DNA of 64,000 bases from Endothia cerciana. Its lineage: Eukaryota; Ascomycota; Sordariomycetes; Diaporthales; Cryphonectriaceae. Each line of letters starts with the position of its first letter. The stretch's first letter is position 1. The notes beneath the pieces were generated by a model. The model saw only the letters and a program-made list of their open reading frames with translations. It made no database searches and was not told where the DNA came from. Of the stretch, positions 48,617 to 59,787 are shown one piece after another. Location: positions 124,001 to 188,000 of the forward strand of contig JALRMH010000031.1 of assembly GCA_026119935.1 (NCBI GenBank). Reading direction: 5' to 3'. The position numbers were made by a program, and so were the translations under genes.

Positions 48617-48843
48617 CTATTTGCTTTGTACTTTGATTGCGTAGTACATGTAGCCGCCGACACCGAAAATGATTGTCGCGACTGTTTTCAAGTCAGCATG
48701 AGCGCAGAGCATAGTCCGTGAGAAGGCGACCCACCCACTGCAAGTGTCTCCAGCACACTATGATTGACACTCCTCTTCATCAAGACATTGGTGTGTACCT
48801 CCGCCACCAACTCGCCGAGTATCCGTGGATCGATGACAGGCAT
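48617..48843 (-). CDS. 57-residue single-span membrane protein
   Basis: Short gene found by splicing. Exon 1 is 48843-48735 and exon 2 is 48681-48617, with a 53-bp GTGGGT...CAG intron and a GCTGAC branch 17 bases before the acceptor. The product has 57 residues: a polar head MPVIDPRILGELVAEVHTNV with basic LMKRSVNHSV, then one membrane segment (LAVVATIIFGVGGYMYYAI) and a short basic tail KVQSK. Both frames stop without splicing, and splicing gives one coherent hydrophobic helix, which supports the model. The size and topology suit a small organellar or ER subunit or assembly factor. I do not recognise the family, and the location is unknown. Confidence 0.65.
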
Positions 48844-49724
48844 GGTCACCGGATATTCATAGTCCGAAGGTTAGGAAGTTAAAAAAAAAAGGGTTTAGAA
48901 GAAAAAAGGTCGTGATCGATGGTGAAGTATATCATGAATCGTGAAAATCCCCAAGAGGCACCCTTGAAGATCAGCGTCGTTTAAATAGGCCCTGCGTACT
49001 GCAGCCGCTATTTTGGGTTGCATTCACTGTTCAACCCCGTACCCCCCTGGTGGGATCATTATCGCCTGATGGCATGGCATTATGTGTCTGAAACTGTTTC
49101 TGAAGGGGCTCTGGGGCGCAGCCACGGATCAATAGCAGCTCTTGTGGGTTTCACTGCGCGCGTGTATACGTTTCAGGTTACGGCCACTTTCAACATTTGG
49201 CACCAGGACTAAGGATTAGCCGACCCTCAGAAATTGAAATTAGGAAATGCCCTTGTCGTTCACGAAACACAAAAAACCCATACTCTGGGCTCACATTCGC
49301 GCGTCGTGAGGGACAGGTTGTTCTTTGCGATGCCGATTTACCGTTGTGGTAGACGCCGTAGAGAAGCTAATTATTGTTCCAGTTCTTTTTTCATTTCTTT
49401 TTTTCATATCTTTTCAAGAAGCCCCCCGCCCCTGGTTTTAAAGGGGTGGGGTCAACTGAGACACGGAACTTTGAGGACCAAGCATGTAATAATACCTAGG
49501 TACCCTGAGTCGATGCATCATCCGCAATCGGAACGACAAGACCACCGGGAGTGTCGGAAGTGCTGGTACCAAAGCATAAAACCCCAGATGGTCCTGGATG
49601 CCGCCTCAGGGACTAGACATTGAGGGTCTCTTAACTCAAAATCGTGTCTTTTGTCGGAGAGTAGAGACAAAAGTCGACCACCCCAGAATGCATCAGCATC
49701 GCTTTGAAAGCCGATCCAGGTTCC
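48844..49724. other. intergenic
   Basis: 881 bp with no supported gene. It should carry the promoter of the small membrane-protein gene. Confidence 0.5.
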
Positions 49725-49860
49725 AAGTTTTCTCGAGCCGCTGCGGTACCTAACTGCAACCATATGAGGCTGTTGTCCTCAACAGGGACACAGGCGCACT
49801 GTCCTCATACAGATTGTGAAAAGACACGCACACCTCTTCAGGGGTGACATACCTCATGTT
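49725..49860 (+). repeat. dispersed direct repeat, copy 1
   Basis: From AAGTTTTCTCGAGCCGCTGC to CATACCTCATGTTCT this sequence matches 62063-62194 in the same orientation with scattered substitutions and small indels. Each copy may be a fragment of a larger dispersed element. Confidence 0.8.
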
Positions 49861-50001
49861 CTGCATACTAGCCGGGTGACAGATAACAGAGACGTGGAAC
49901 AGGGTGTAGCTATGGGTTACATACAAGAGCTGGATTGAAATACACAAGAAAAGCTGGAACGTTCGACCTATGAAGACGGGAAGCGCGAGCCCGACCCACA
50001 C

Positions 50002-51719
50002 CTAGACCTCCCTATAGGTCTCATGCTCGCCATAAGACACCTCGATTCTCGAAGTTGCCTTAATACCCAGGGAACAAGACTGCACAAGCGGCGCGTGCCT
50101 CGGCGTACTGCGCTCGGTCTCCACGCTACCCTCGCTGCGGCTATCCACATACCACGAAGTGTCCCTCGCGACCGCCGCAGCCGCAGCAGCAACACGCCCC
50201 TGGTACGTGACGTCGCACGGGCTCAGGTCCCCACCACCAAGAGTCTCGAGCGCGATGGTGCCGTCTGCGCCCCGCCCGAGCTAGCCGTGGCCGGTGTGGC
50301 GGTCCCTGGACGGCAGTGAGCCGACCGTGGCGAGCGGCGACTTGGGCATCTTGGAGCCGTCGGTGGCCTTCGAGCGCGAGCCGCGCTTCCTCTCGGAGGT
50401 GCTGTCGCCGATGATTCTGGGTTAGACGTGGCGGAAGAACCTGCGCAGCGTGGGGAGCATGCCGCAGATGATGATCAGGTTGGATTCGATGACGCTGGGC
50501 ATGTGTCAGCATCGGGAAGTATGACGACAGATAGGGGTAGTGGCATAGGACTCAGTACGAGATTAGGAGGTCGAGCATAAGAGACTTACATGAGCAGGCT
50601 TGCGTCAGCTACATTCCAGGTGTTGCCGGGACTTTCGAGTAGTGTTGGGAGGATGACAGCTCGCAAGACCGAGGTGACGACCGTACTGCCCCACGCGTCA
50701 GCATTGCCATTTCCACACTATCAAAACACGGGCAACCTACACAGAGCCAACAGCGAAGACGGCGAGCAGGCCCGGCCTCTACTTCAACGGCATCTGCAAG
50801 CCCAGTAGCATCGGTATGGGCAAGAAGAATAGGATGATATCAGAAGCGATGTTGCAGACAGCGGTGGCAATGTACAGTGCCGGGGGGGGCTGATACAGGA
50901 ACCGCTCATGATGTAGGCATCGAAGCTCTGCCGGATGGGGTTGCAAGCGAAGATGAGACTAAAGAAGATGCCAATCTAGTAGCCGATGATAAAGGTCATG
51001 GTTGCGAACACAGACCAACGCATCTATTCCGGGGGCGACAACTTCAGGTAGAATACCAGAAGTGCTAACTTTGTGCAGCATGCTGCGACGATATATATGG
51101 GAGACGAGATCCACAGATCCTAGCAGCGATACTAACTGTCAGTGAAAAGTTCCCTGGCAGGTTTCGACTAGATGACCACTAGGTCGTTCAACATACAAGT
51201 AGATATCGGTTGAACTGGTCGATTGATATCTCCCACGCGCGTACTCCGATGAATCCGTTCGCAAGATCATCTGTACAAGTGATCAGTGCATTCACAATCA
51301 CGTACGGCCATCAGGACAACCCCAACTCACAGACAATGCAGATCTGCGATGCCAGGGCCGTCACCTAAACCCCAATATTAGGAGCCACCTCGAAGACGTT
51401 AAAGTAAGCAGCATATCTCGCTTACCCATGATACAGCAAGAAGCTCTGTTAAGTCGCACAATTAGCAACCGTTCTGAAACGCTCAAAGGTCCTAGGAGGA
51501 CTGCGAAAGTGAAGACGAAGTCGCAGGCTCACAATCATCAAGCTGCAAGCTCGCTCCAATCAGCCGCTTAATATAGACCCGCTGAGCTATAAACTGCAAT
51601 GCCAGGACGATGCCGACACCGAAGCAGCAGTACATCGCAACTCCCGCACGCCGTTGCGGATTATCAAAGTCGACGACAGAGCCCGCTGGAGCAGGTATGA
51701 TGCTAGTCGCGTTGGCCAT
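50002..51719 (-). pseudogene. rhodopsin-domain (PTH11-like) membrane receptor pseudogene
   Basis: Remnant of a seven-helix fungal integral membrane protein of the PTH11/rhodopsin-domain type. It starts at ATG 51719 (MANATSIIPAPAGSVVDFDN) and its first helix precedes RLIGASLQLDD, the usual DD before helix 2. Further blocks can be read in order on the minus strand: IYIVAACCTKLALLVFYLKL, FATMTFIIGY, IFFSLIFACNPI, ILFFLPIPMLLGLQMPLK, TVVTSVLRAVILPTLL and a C-terminal tail ending YGEHETYREV at 50002. Stops interrupt it at 51024-51026, 50976-50978, 50779-50781, 50422-50424 and 50281-50283, plus a frame change near the PP of ISPP (about 50885). Most stops are TAG, as expected from C-to-T changes. 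The full gene layout is still visible, so decay is recent. Confidence 0.85.
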
Positions 51720-51758
51720 TTTATGCACGCCTTTACACTGACAGCTAAAAGGAAGCAA

Positions 51759-52732
51759 ATTTGCGCAGCATGCCGAAGCGTGGTGGTCCTACCACGCGAC
51801 TACGAAGGAGACTCTCGTCTAATATCGAGAAGAGCTCGGGGCAGGAGCCCTTGAACCTCGGTGAAATAAGGGAGTCTCACCCCTTTTGCTGACTCCGACA
51901 AGACTCATGAGATGGAAGATGGCGGTGGGCAAACAAAATCTTGGTGCCAATGGAGTATTCATCAGTTGATACTAATGAGGATGTCTTCCAAAGAAGAATC
52001 GGGCTCAGCGCGCGGGACTAGGTGCTCCTATCCCCGGGTTTAGGCGGGGTATATGTCCAGGCAGGTATTTCAGACAAGCCACTCCATAGACAGGAGATTG
52101 GCCCAGTTTGTGTGTAAGTAATAATGAGGAAGGCCATGCCCCCAGAGTGGTGCTGGCTCGTTAGCTCTTCAACATGATACTTTTAATAAGTAGGTCCGAA
52201 TCACTATTATACTACAGCCTGGAAACTGATCGTTCTGGCCCACTAGGGTGGGTGATTATTTACGGGAGTCCATCCACTGAGCCTGGGCTCGGGTATGGTC
52301 CTGGCCTCAAGTGACTCGAGTGATAGACCTGTGCGAGTCGGCACTTTGAAGTACATAGGCGAGGAGAACAAGTGAAGAGCTAGCGTGGTGAGATTGGGCG
52401 CTTCTCTGTTGGACAGGGCCTCGACCTCCGTCATCTTGGGCCTCCCGATGCCCGCGAGCCCCCGTGTCACCTCAGAAGAATACAACCCGTCACTCACATG
52501 TATTTGAGAGGCGGGTCTTGAGCCGAACACCGCATAAGTAGGCCGAGTCTCTGATTTTACACCTGTGCCTGGTCATGAAAAGCTGTAATTTAACGGTGGC
52601 TTGTTTGTGTACTTGTCAAAAAGCCCGCCCCTGGTGGCACCGCTGTCGTTATTCGCGCACCATCCACTAAGCCTCGTACTACATACTATGGTAGTAGCTT
52701 AGTAAATGCCAATTCTGACTAGGATAGCTGGC

Positions 52733-52763
<31 letters not shown>

Positions 52764-53894
52764 TGGACTTATTGATCCTGATGCAGGCCGGGTTGGTTCC
52801 AGCCAGTTGGGTACTCCACTGCACAGCTCCCGCTTGTTGATCCGCCGCTGGAGGGTACACAATATCAGCGGGTGGCGGACGGCGAACTTTCGGATCCGAA
52901 GTAAACGAGATGGCACATTGTACCGCCTACGATATATTGTAAGAAGCCTTGAGTGGATCATTCGATTTCCTTCGGGCTGACTACGTCCTTGAGGCACTAG
53001 GCCCATCAGGAGCCCCGAGGGACGGCAAGAACGGCAAGGAAAGAGAATTCATAACGCCCAGGTTCCAAAGCAAGGGGTAGCCTGTCATTGGCCAGACACT
53101 GGTACTGGCTTGTTGACTGCAGACCTATGATGTTGTGTGTGAACAACCGAGCATCTCGAAGCTCGCCCAAGAGGAACTTCCCATCCTTGGCTAAGCAGAC
53201 GAATGAGAACGAAGCTCCTGACAAGGGCAGCTGTGCGTATCACAGTAGTATTATTCTACGTACTAGGTGAAAGGAGCTGAAGATCTCGACGAATCTCTTC
53301 CGAGACAATGCTGGTCGAATGCTGGGACGTCTAAACTTTCCACATCCACATCGGAGATAAAGTTTCTAGCGAGGACAAGAGGGTGGGATGAGATCGGCGC
53401 AGACATGGGACGCTTCGACATCCGGCGGTTCCCCGGCTCGGGTGGGTTGGGATGACCCGTTTATTCTGAAGTTCACCATGCCCACCACAGGAGTTCCGGA
53501 GACCATCCTACTGGATCTCACCGGGCGAGAGCTGACACACCATCTTGTCATCGAATTCACAATGTCCGTCCATCAATCCTCCATTGATGGTCCGCAATCG
53601 AATTACTGTGAGGCCCTGACTCGGTTCCTGGCGAATTCATTTTGTCAGCTAGCAAAAAAACTCGTCCAGCTTCTGCTGATTCGGCTCTCCGGAAATTGGG
53701 TGTATTGACGATTCCGTCACCTCCCTCGCGGCGATCCCATTCTGAGAAACGGGCCTCGCAGGGATTCCATCAATACGAAAAGCAAGTGACCAAGTCGTAC
53801 GCTATCATGCGGCGTCGCCGAAGTCTAATTGGCCATGCTGCTCAGAACGCAGGTTGCCTCGGCTTCATAACCCTGCCTTGACCCTCGCCACGCA
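51759..53894. other. gene-free, one protein-like frame
   Basis: No complete gene. A poly-A run of 26 lies at 52733-52758. A plus-strand frame at 53388-53708 (DDPFILKFTMPTTGVPETI, then LLDLTGRELTHHLVIEF) looks protein-like, but I cannot name a family. It may be another transposon or gene relic next to the hAT element. Confidence 0.4.
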
Positions 53895-53902
53895 AATGCA
53901 AC

Positions 53903-54675
53903 CAGCGGTCCACGCAAGGCAACCGGATTCAAGCGACTTGACAATTGCAGTTGACGGTATTGAAGTACCGTTTCAAGCGGCCAGGCGGCCAATATTAACA
54001 AGTCGCTTGCAAGTGGACAAGCAAGTGGTCGTCCTCCCTTTGTGGGTCCATATAGGCTTCTTTTGACCCACTCTGAAAGGCATCGTGGCTCAGATTTTTG
54101 GTGTTTTGGCTCTATCTCCGCTAGCCAGCAAATATTCCTTGTTATTAGCTGTTGTACTGATTCAGCCGGCCCAGTCTGCACTCGAGAAATATTTTCAACT
54201 CGAGTTGGATTTCCCAGAAGATGAGGATGACGATGCCTTCAGCCCTCTTCTCTGGTGGGCAAGTCGCAAAGCTGACTTTCCTGCTCTCGCAGATGGCCAT
54301 CGACGTTCTATCTATTCCCGCGATGTCTTCTGAATGCGAGAGAGTCTTCAGCCAGTGAAAACTCACGATGTCGTCACAGAGAAGGCGGATGAAGGGAACA
54401 ACCCTCGAGTTGCTGTTATGCCTCAAAGACTGGCTACGGAATGGGTCTGTGGCCAGCCCAGCGGCAGAGATGAAAAGAAAAGGATTCACATGGTAGCAAC
54501 TTCAGACAAATATCACACCTTCCTAATCAGGAAAGCCTTGATGATATAAGCAAGCAAATCAAGCGACCAAGCGGTCAAGCGAGGGATGTACCACAAGACA
54601 AGCAAGTGGGCAAGAACAGGAGCAAATCAAGTATAAGGGTACCGCTTGACTTGACTTGACTTGCGTGGACCGCTG
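53903..54675 (+). mobile_element. deleted hAT-type transposon with transposase C-terminal relic
   Basis: The ends are inverted: CAGCGGTCCACGCAA at the left (53903-53917) and its exact complement TTGCGTGGACCGCTG at the right (54661-54675). The flanking 8-mers AATGCAAC (53895-53902) and AACGCAAC (54676-54683) match at 7 of 8 bases, a hAT-type target duplication. Subterminal CAAGCG/CAAGTG/CTTGAC motifs occur many times at both ends, as in hAT elements. Inside, plus-strand frames carry the hAT dimerisation block: LLWWASRKADFPAL, then after a frame change at about 54292 MAIDVLSIPAMSSECERVFS, broken by TGA at 54356-54358. At 773 bp with no N-terminal transposase, it is a non-autonomous deletion derivative. 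Confidence 0.88.
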
Positions 54676-54683
54676 AACGCAAC

Positions 54684-55509
54684 CAAATTGTGCAAGGAAA
54701 CTGTCAATGACTGCACTAGTTTTGTTGAACCTTTTTTCCCCCTCTTATTCTCGGCTGTCTCTAAGCCTACAAACGCAGGCCACGTGCTCGAGGACAACAT
54801 ATGTTGAAGCCTTCATTCTTTGAGCGTTCAGCCAGCGGACAAACAGGTAGACATGTGACTCTGATGATTATTAGTTCTAATTATACCCGTTGTACTATTA
54901 ATATTTACACCAACAATACCTCCCCACCCCGACCACCACGAGGGTTCTTTCACACAGTGACACGAGAGCAGTGTTTATACATTAGAATTATAATCGTGAT
55001 ACACCAATCCTCTGCAAATGGCTCACAAGTCTATCGAAGCGGCTTATCACGAGTCATTTGTTGCAGTGCCCTAAGGGTTGGGAGGCCACACAAGGTTTTG
55101 TTCGAAAGGCACTAGAAGATGGAGAATACACTTGAGAATATACGATTGATACCATAACGGAGTCAAGGTTGCCGAGGGACTTGGAATTCGGTCCACGAAG
55201 CCGAAGATGGCCATGTCTGACGGAAAATATGCATCTGAAGCACCAGGCGGCCCGGCAATGCAAGGTCTTCGAGTCCCCATCGATGAGGGACTATATCCTA
55301 CATCAAAATCGTTATTAGACGTCAGTCGGCTCTTCGAAGCACTCACCCTGACAGCGGCAGAGGCGCAGGAAGAAGATAAGATCAGTAGCATCCCGTGCTA
55401 GGTTGGTACGAACGTCGCTTGCTTCTGTTAGAAGTATTCTTGGAAGATACGAAGGGAGAGCAAGGGATGCCGACAACACAGGCAGGGACCACATCCCACT
55501 GCACGATCA
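54684..55509. other. intergenic
   Basis: 826 bp between the hAT insertion and the MCU stop codon. AT-rich in the left half. No gene is recognised. Confidence 0.5.
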
Positions 55510-57113
55510 CTATCCCTTGTTACCACCCCGCACTATCTCATCCTTGACCTTCTTCTCTTCCTCCACCGCCTCGGCCTCGTCATCCCCATCCTCCTCCTCC
55601 TCCTCGTCATCTCTCTGTCCCCTCTTGTGCCTCTCCTTCTCCAGGACCTTCTTGACCTGCTTGGAGTAAGACAGGTCCCTCATCTCGTCCCAGTCCACGT
55701 CGTACTCGGCGGCCACCGTCTTGATCTCGCGCCTCATCGCGTTGGCCTCTTGGACCAGCTGCTCCCACCTGTGCATGTCGAAGCCCTTGGCCTCGTACAG
55801 CGCGTTCTGACGCCTGCTGACCGTGACGTTCATCGCGGCCTTGTAGCTCAGGTCCCGGCTGATGTAGAGGAACCAGAGGTAGCCGCCCATGATGGTGGTG
55901 AGGCCGACGAGGTAGGTCACGGGCTCGACCAGGTCCCACCCCCACTCCGTCTGGAAGGTGACATAGTACACGACGCCCCACCAGGTCGCGAGCGCGGCAA
56001 ACCCGCCCTGGGCAAGGCGGTGCGCGGACTTGTACGCCAGCTCGTCGCACTCCTTCTTGATCTTGGCGAGACGGTCGATCTGCCTGCTCATCCGCCGCAT
56101 CCGCATGCGCATGTAGTAGGTCCGGTCCCTGAACGAGGGCACGCTCACGCGCATCTCGAGGTTGTACCCCTCCACCTCGATGGCGAACTCCCTCCCCCTC
56201 GCCGCGTCCCGGATGAAGTCGCCCATCTCGGTGGAGCTGCTCCAGCGGACCCACTTCTTATCTGACTCCGGCGTGGCGTCCTGTCCCTCGGCCTCATGGC
56301 CGAGCCCCGAGTAGGAGGCGACATGGGGGTTACCGCCGTCGCCGTCGTCGGAAGGCTTCTTCTGTCGTTGCTGCTTCTTGTCGGGGGTGTCATTCGCCCG
56401 CGCCTCGTCGCGGGTCGTGGGGGCGTTCTCGGACGAGGCGGAGTCCTCAGCACGGAAGTAGATATTGGGGATCTTCTCCTTGCCGTTCTCGATCACGGGC
56501 GGGAGCTCGGCCTGCACGAGGCGCTCAACGTAGGAAAGGGGCTGCTGGGGGTGGACGAGGAGGGCGAGGGGCTGGATGCTGTCGTTGGGGGAAATGGCAC
56601 GGGCGTAGTCACGGGAGTTGTTGTTCTCCTTGTCTTTCTCGACGCGTATGGGGAGCGGAAGGATTAGTTTGAGGAGCCGTGTCGGCGTGGTCAGGAGTTT
56701 GCCTGCGGTAGGGAATTCAGGTCAGGTCAGCATGGCGTCCTCGGGACAGGCAGTGTCATCTGTTAGATATGCCGGCGCCCACCTTTGGTATCTATGTTCT
56801 GTGCCAGGGGCTGCTCGGCCGGGGGCTTGTCTGCGCCTTCACGGAGCCATGGCCTCTTGACCTGGTTCTGCTTGACCCTGACCTCCTGCTCCTCCTGATC
56901 CAGCCCTTTCTGGTTCAGCTGCCGTGCCTTCTCGTCATAACCGCCACCCCGTCTCGACTGGGAGAAGCTGAGCGCCCGCACGGCAGCCGCAGAGCCCACA
57001 GCCAGCTGGACATATCTAGGTGCTGTGGCCGTCCTCGAGATGGGCGTCAAGGTCGAGACAGGTCGCGCGAGGCTGGCCAGATGGCACGGAAGGCGGCGGA
57101 CTGCGCGGCTCAT
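55510..57113 (-). CDS. MCU: mitochondrial calcium uniporter
   Basis: Pore subunit of the inner-membrane calcium uniporter. Two exons: 57113-56783 and 56702-55510, with an 80-bp GTGGGC...CAG intron; 1524 nt, 507 residues. The start MSRAVRRLPCHLASLARP is Arg-rich and amphipathic like a mitochondrial presequence; the frame is open further upstream, but the family starts here. The junction gives DTKGKLLTTPTRLLKLILP. The second half carries coiled coil 1 (RQIDRLAKIKKECDELAY), then a first membrane helix (FAALATWWGVVYYVTF), the selectivity motif WDLVEP at 366-371 (Glu370; a DIME variant typical of fungi), a second helix (YLVGLTTIMGGYLWFLYIS), and a matrix tail ending in an acidic/Lys-rich stretch. 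No EMRE would be needed, as known for fungal MCU. Confidence 0.93.
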
Positions 57114-57413
57114 TTCGGCTTCAGTGGCCACGGTCGAGCAGTCTGGTGAGCCTGGGAGCTCCTGACATTGTCCAGGTCGCCGAGGAGGAGGTTCAACTAG
57201 GGCCACCATGTACGGGGCTGGCGGTAGTGTACTGGTCGTGGGAGGTTTTGTTCCAAGGTGCCGGGACGAAGGCGTGACGTCACCTGGGCGCCCGCCCCTG
57301 TAAGCCATTATTTACGGCACGTCGCGAGGCACGTCACACGCTCCACCACAGGTCCACCACAGCCACAGCGCCCCAGATTTGGACTCCCCATGTCAAGCTA
57401 CCACAGCACATTG

Positions 57414-57510
57414 TGCTTACTAAGCTTGCCATGTGCTTGCCGAGCGGGCCCGCCCGCCTATAGGAATCAACCACAAATTGATCAAGTACAAACAATGGCT
57501 GCTCAAACAA
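57414..57510 (+). repeat. about 100-bp inverted repeat, left copy
   Basis: TGCTTACTAAGCTTGCCATG through GGCTGCTCAAACAA. The complement is at 62638-62738. Matched segments include GTGCTTGCCGAGCGG, CCCGCCCGC, TCAACCACAA, CAAGTACA and GGCTGCTCAAACAA, with one 14-16 bp length difference in the middle. Confidence 0.85.
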
Positions 57511-58734
57511 GACCGACAGACCACATGATAATCTCATGATGAAAAGAGCAAAAAAGAGAAAAAAAGGATCACTCGAGGGCTTGACCGGGGATTGAAGCAG
57601 ATCATGTTTGGAGCCTCTCCCCCTTTTTTCTTCCTTTTCTTTCTAAAAGTGTCTTCAGTAGCGAAAGATGGCGACTCGACATCTGAGGTCGGTTGGGATG
57701 CAGGGTGCTGACTCAGCCGGGCCATAGGCCGGCAGGCAAGGCCGCTGATTCCCTTATCGATAAGAGCTCCACTGCATTTGCCGTTACCTAAGGCTTCTTA
57801 TTTTCTGAGCCACCGAATCCTCTGTATCGTAACATTAAGCTCTGTCATCACTATGGTCGTTTGATTACCCTGTCGAAGGAACACAGCCCATGATGATCTA
57901 TGCTAGCCTTCACCCGTTCCCACTTTGAATCTTCCATGGGCGGCACTTTATGCCTATGAACTACCTTAGTATCAATCACCTCTTCAGTCGTTGAGCCTCA
58001 ACCGTGGTAAGCCAGGTACTGTTCACGCCTTGGCCACGCACCATAGTCTGGACCGGTGATCCTCCCCTGCCGAAGCTACAAAGTCCCCGGAAAGCCGTTG
58101 TCGTGTGCAGGCAGAATCTTGCTTGCTGGAAAATTCCGGAGCTCGCAACTCTCTGGACTACGCCTGCCGGGCCCAGTCTCGCCGCAGCAGGACTCAGACC
58201 CAAACTTCACGTGTGACCAACATCTACAACTGCAACAGCTTGTTGTTGCAGTGCCTCGGAAAGCTTTGCCTCTGAGAATTTCTCAAATGCCACCACGACA
58301 CCGGCCGGGAAGGGAGATGCCCCAGAAGGCTTGTCGTTCTCTGTGCGAGGGCCATCCTGGTTGTCCCGAGACCCTCTTCTGGACGTGGATGAACAGGTAA
58401 CCCTCGTCACTGGTCTGGGACTTCTTCGATGGCCGCAACAGCGAACCTGGGCAGGGTGAGCTGTGAACGGCCAGAGAGGCCTCAACCAATTCGCCACAGC
58501 CGCACTGCCCGCCCCAGACCAAACCCTGGTTGTCGCTTGTGCACGCTGCTTCGTTCCAAACGCTTCACTCCCCACCCCCGCTCGGGACCTCGATGATCCG
58601 GCCCTTGGGGCGGCTGGGGCGCCGGGGGCACGACTGGGCCGGCGCCCAGAGGCTCCTCGTCGCTGCCACTCAGATTCTCGAACAGGTCTGTCCCGATATT
58701 GGGGATGGGGACATCGTCGAAGTTGTCCCTGGTA

Positions 58735-59010
58735 AGTGTTGAAGAATTAGCAGGTTTCCTCGAAGGTACGCAAGGGCAGGAGAGGTTCCACAGACGCTTG
58801 GAAAGACAACCTCCCCGAGGTGTTGAAGAGTTGACAGGTTCGTTCCCTCGACAGTGATGCGAAGGCGGGAGAGGTCCCTTTTATATCTGAAAAAGCAGCA
58901 TCTCCTCCCTGCCTCCTCGGAGATGTGCAACCCAAGTGGGCAGGCGTCTGGTGATGCGAGGGCAGGCGAGGTCCCGCGAAGGTCTGAAAAGGTAGCGTCC
59001 CTGTCCCCTA
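58735..59010. repeat. degenerate ~90-bp tandem repeats
   Basis: Three diverged copies are recognised by GCAAGGGCAGGAGAGGTTCC (58770), GCGAAGGCGGGAGAGGTCCC (58859) and GCGAGGGCAGGCGAGGTCCC (58956). GTTGAAGA(A/G)TT precedes the first two. Related segments reappear near 59475-59515. Confidence 0.6.
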
Positions 59011-59119
59011 CACCATCTCCCGTCCCATTGCTAATTCGGACACCAAGAAGTCCAAAGTCCGAAGAAAATTTTCACAAATCCTCCAACTTCATTTCCGTCA
59101 CTGACCGATTCCGAGGGTA

Positions 59120-59199
59120 GAGCCGGTGACGACAAGAGCCGATGACGATAAGAACCGATGACAACAAGAGGCGATGACAACAAGAGCCAGTGACAACAC
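59120..59199. repeat. 16-bp tandem repeat, five copies
   Basis: Unit GAGCCGATGACAACAA with one to three substitutions per copy, 80 bp in all. Confidence 0.88.
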
Positions 59200-59545
59200 A
59201 CGAGACAAGTACAGTACCAAGAGGCTTTCCTTGAGGCAGTTCGATGCTCGTGTATGTCCCTATTCCGCAACCTGCTTGAGCCTTGCTTGCCTTCAGTGTG
59301 TTCTTTCATCTTCGTCGATGGCGTGATTGTCAACTTCATTCTTCTCTTCATGCCTCCTCTGCTATCCCCCTTTTCCCAATAACTTTTTTCTCTCTTTCCT
59401 CCCTTCTTTATTTGCCTTTTCCCCCTCTTTTTTTCCTTTTCTCTTTTAAGAGGCGAAAGCCTCCAATGGAAAGACAGCCTCCCCACCCCACCCGGAGCGA
59501 CCCAGGTGGGCAGGCGGTGGACCAAACCACCAGTGATCCCCGAGA

Positions 59546-59715
59546 CGAGTACAGCCGCCCAAAAGCAGCCTTGGAACACATCGAGCCTCGGAGAACACCC
59601 TCCTGCCTGAACTTCTCCAGGCAAGAGTCCTCGATTATACTTAACAGTACAGATCATTGTCCCCAAGGCGAGTACAGGCGCCCAAATGCAGCCTTAGAAT
59701 ACATCGAGCCTGGGG
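59546..59715 (+). repeat. two ~46-bp repeats, 123 bp apart, in one frame
   Basis: The copies begin at 59546 and 59669. They differ at 4 positions over about 43 bp and stay in the same plus-strand frame, encoding (D/G)EY(S/R)RP(K/N)AALE(H/Y)IEP. Whether this frame is translated is unknown. Confidence 0.65.
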
Positions 59716-59787
59716 GAGTGAGGCAACCTCGGAGTAGAGCAGTCACCTCGGAACAGCGCAGTCAACCCCCATGCGATCGACTTACGC

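Larger units (their letters stand above)
57511..59787. other. repeat-rich region with weak coding traces
   Basis: No intact gene. On the plus strand, 58290-58400 reads CRSLCEGHPGCPETLFWTW, and 58600-58733 reads LLVAATQILEQVCPDIGDGD ending at a good GTAAGT donor (58733-58738), but the pieces are in different frames and I cannot name the family. Three types of tandem repeat follow (58735-59010, 59120-59199, 59546-59715). Confidence 0.4.

Noticed and set aside
52590..52640. Possible third copy of the 100-bp inverted repeat
   Set aside because: Only short cores such as CAAGTACA match; not enough to call homology by eye.
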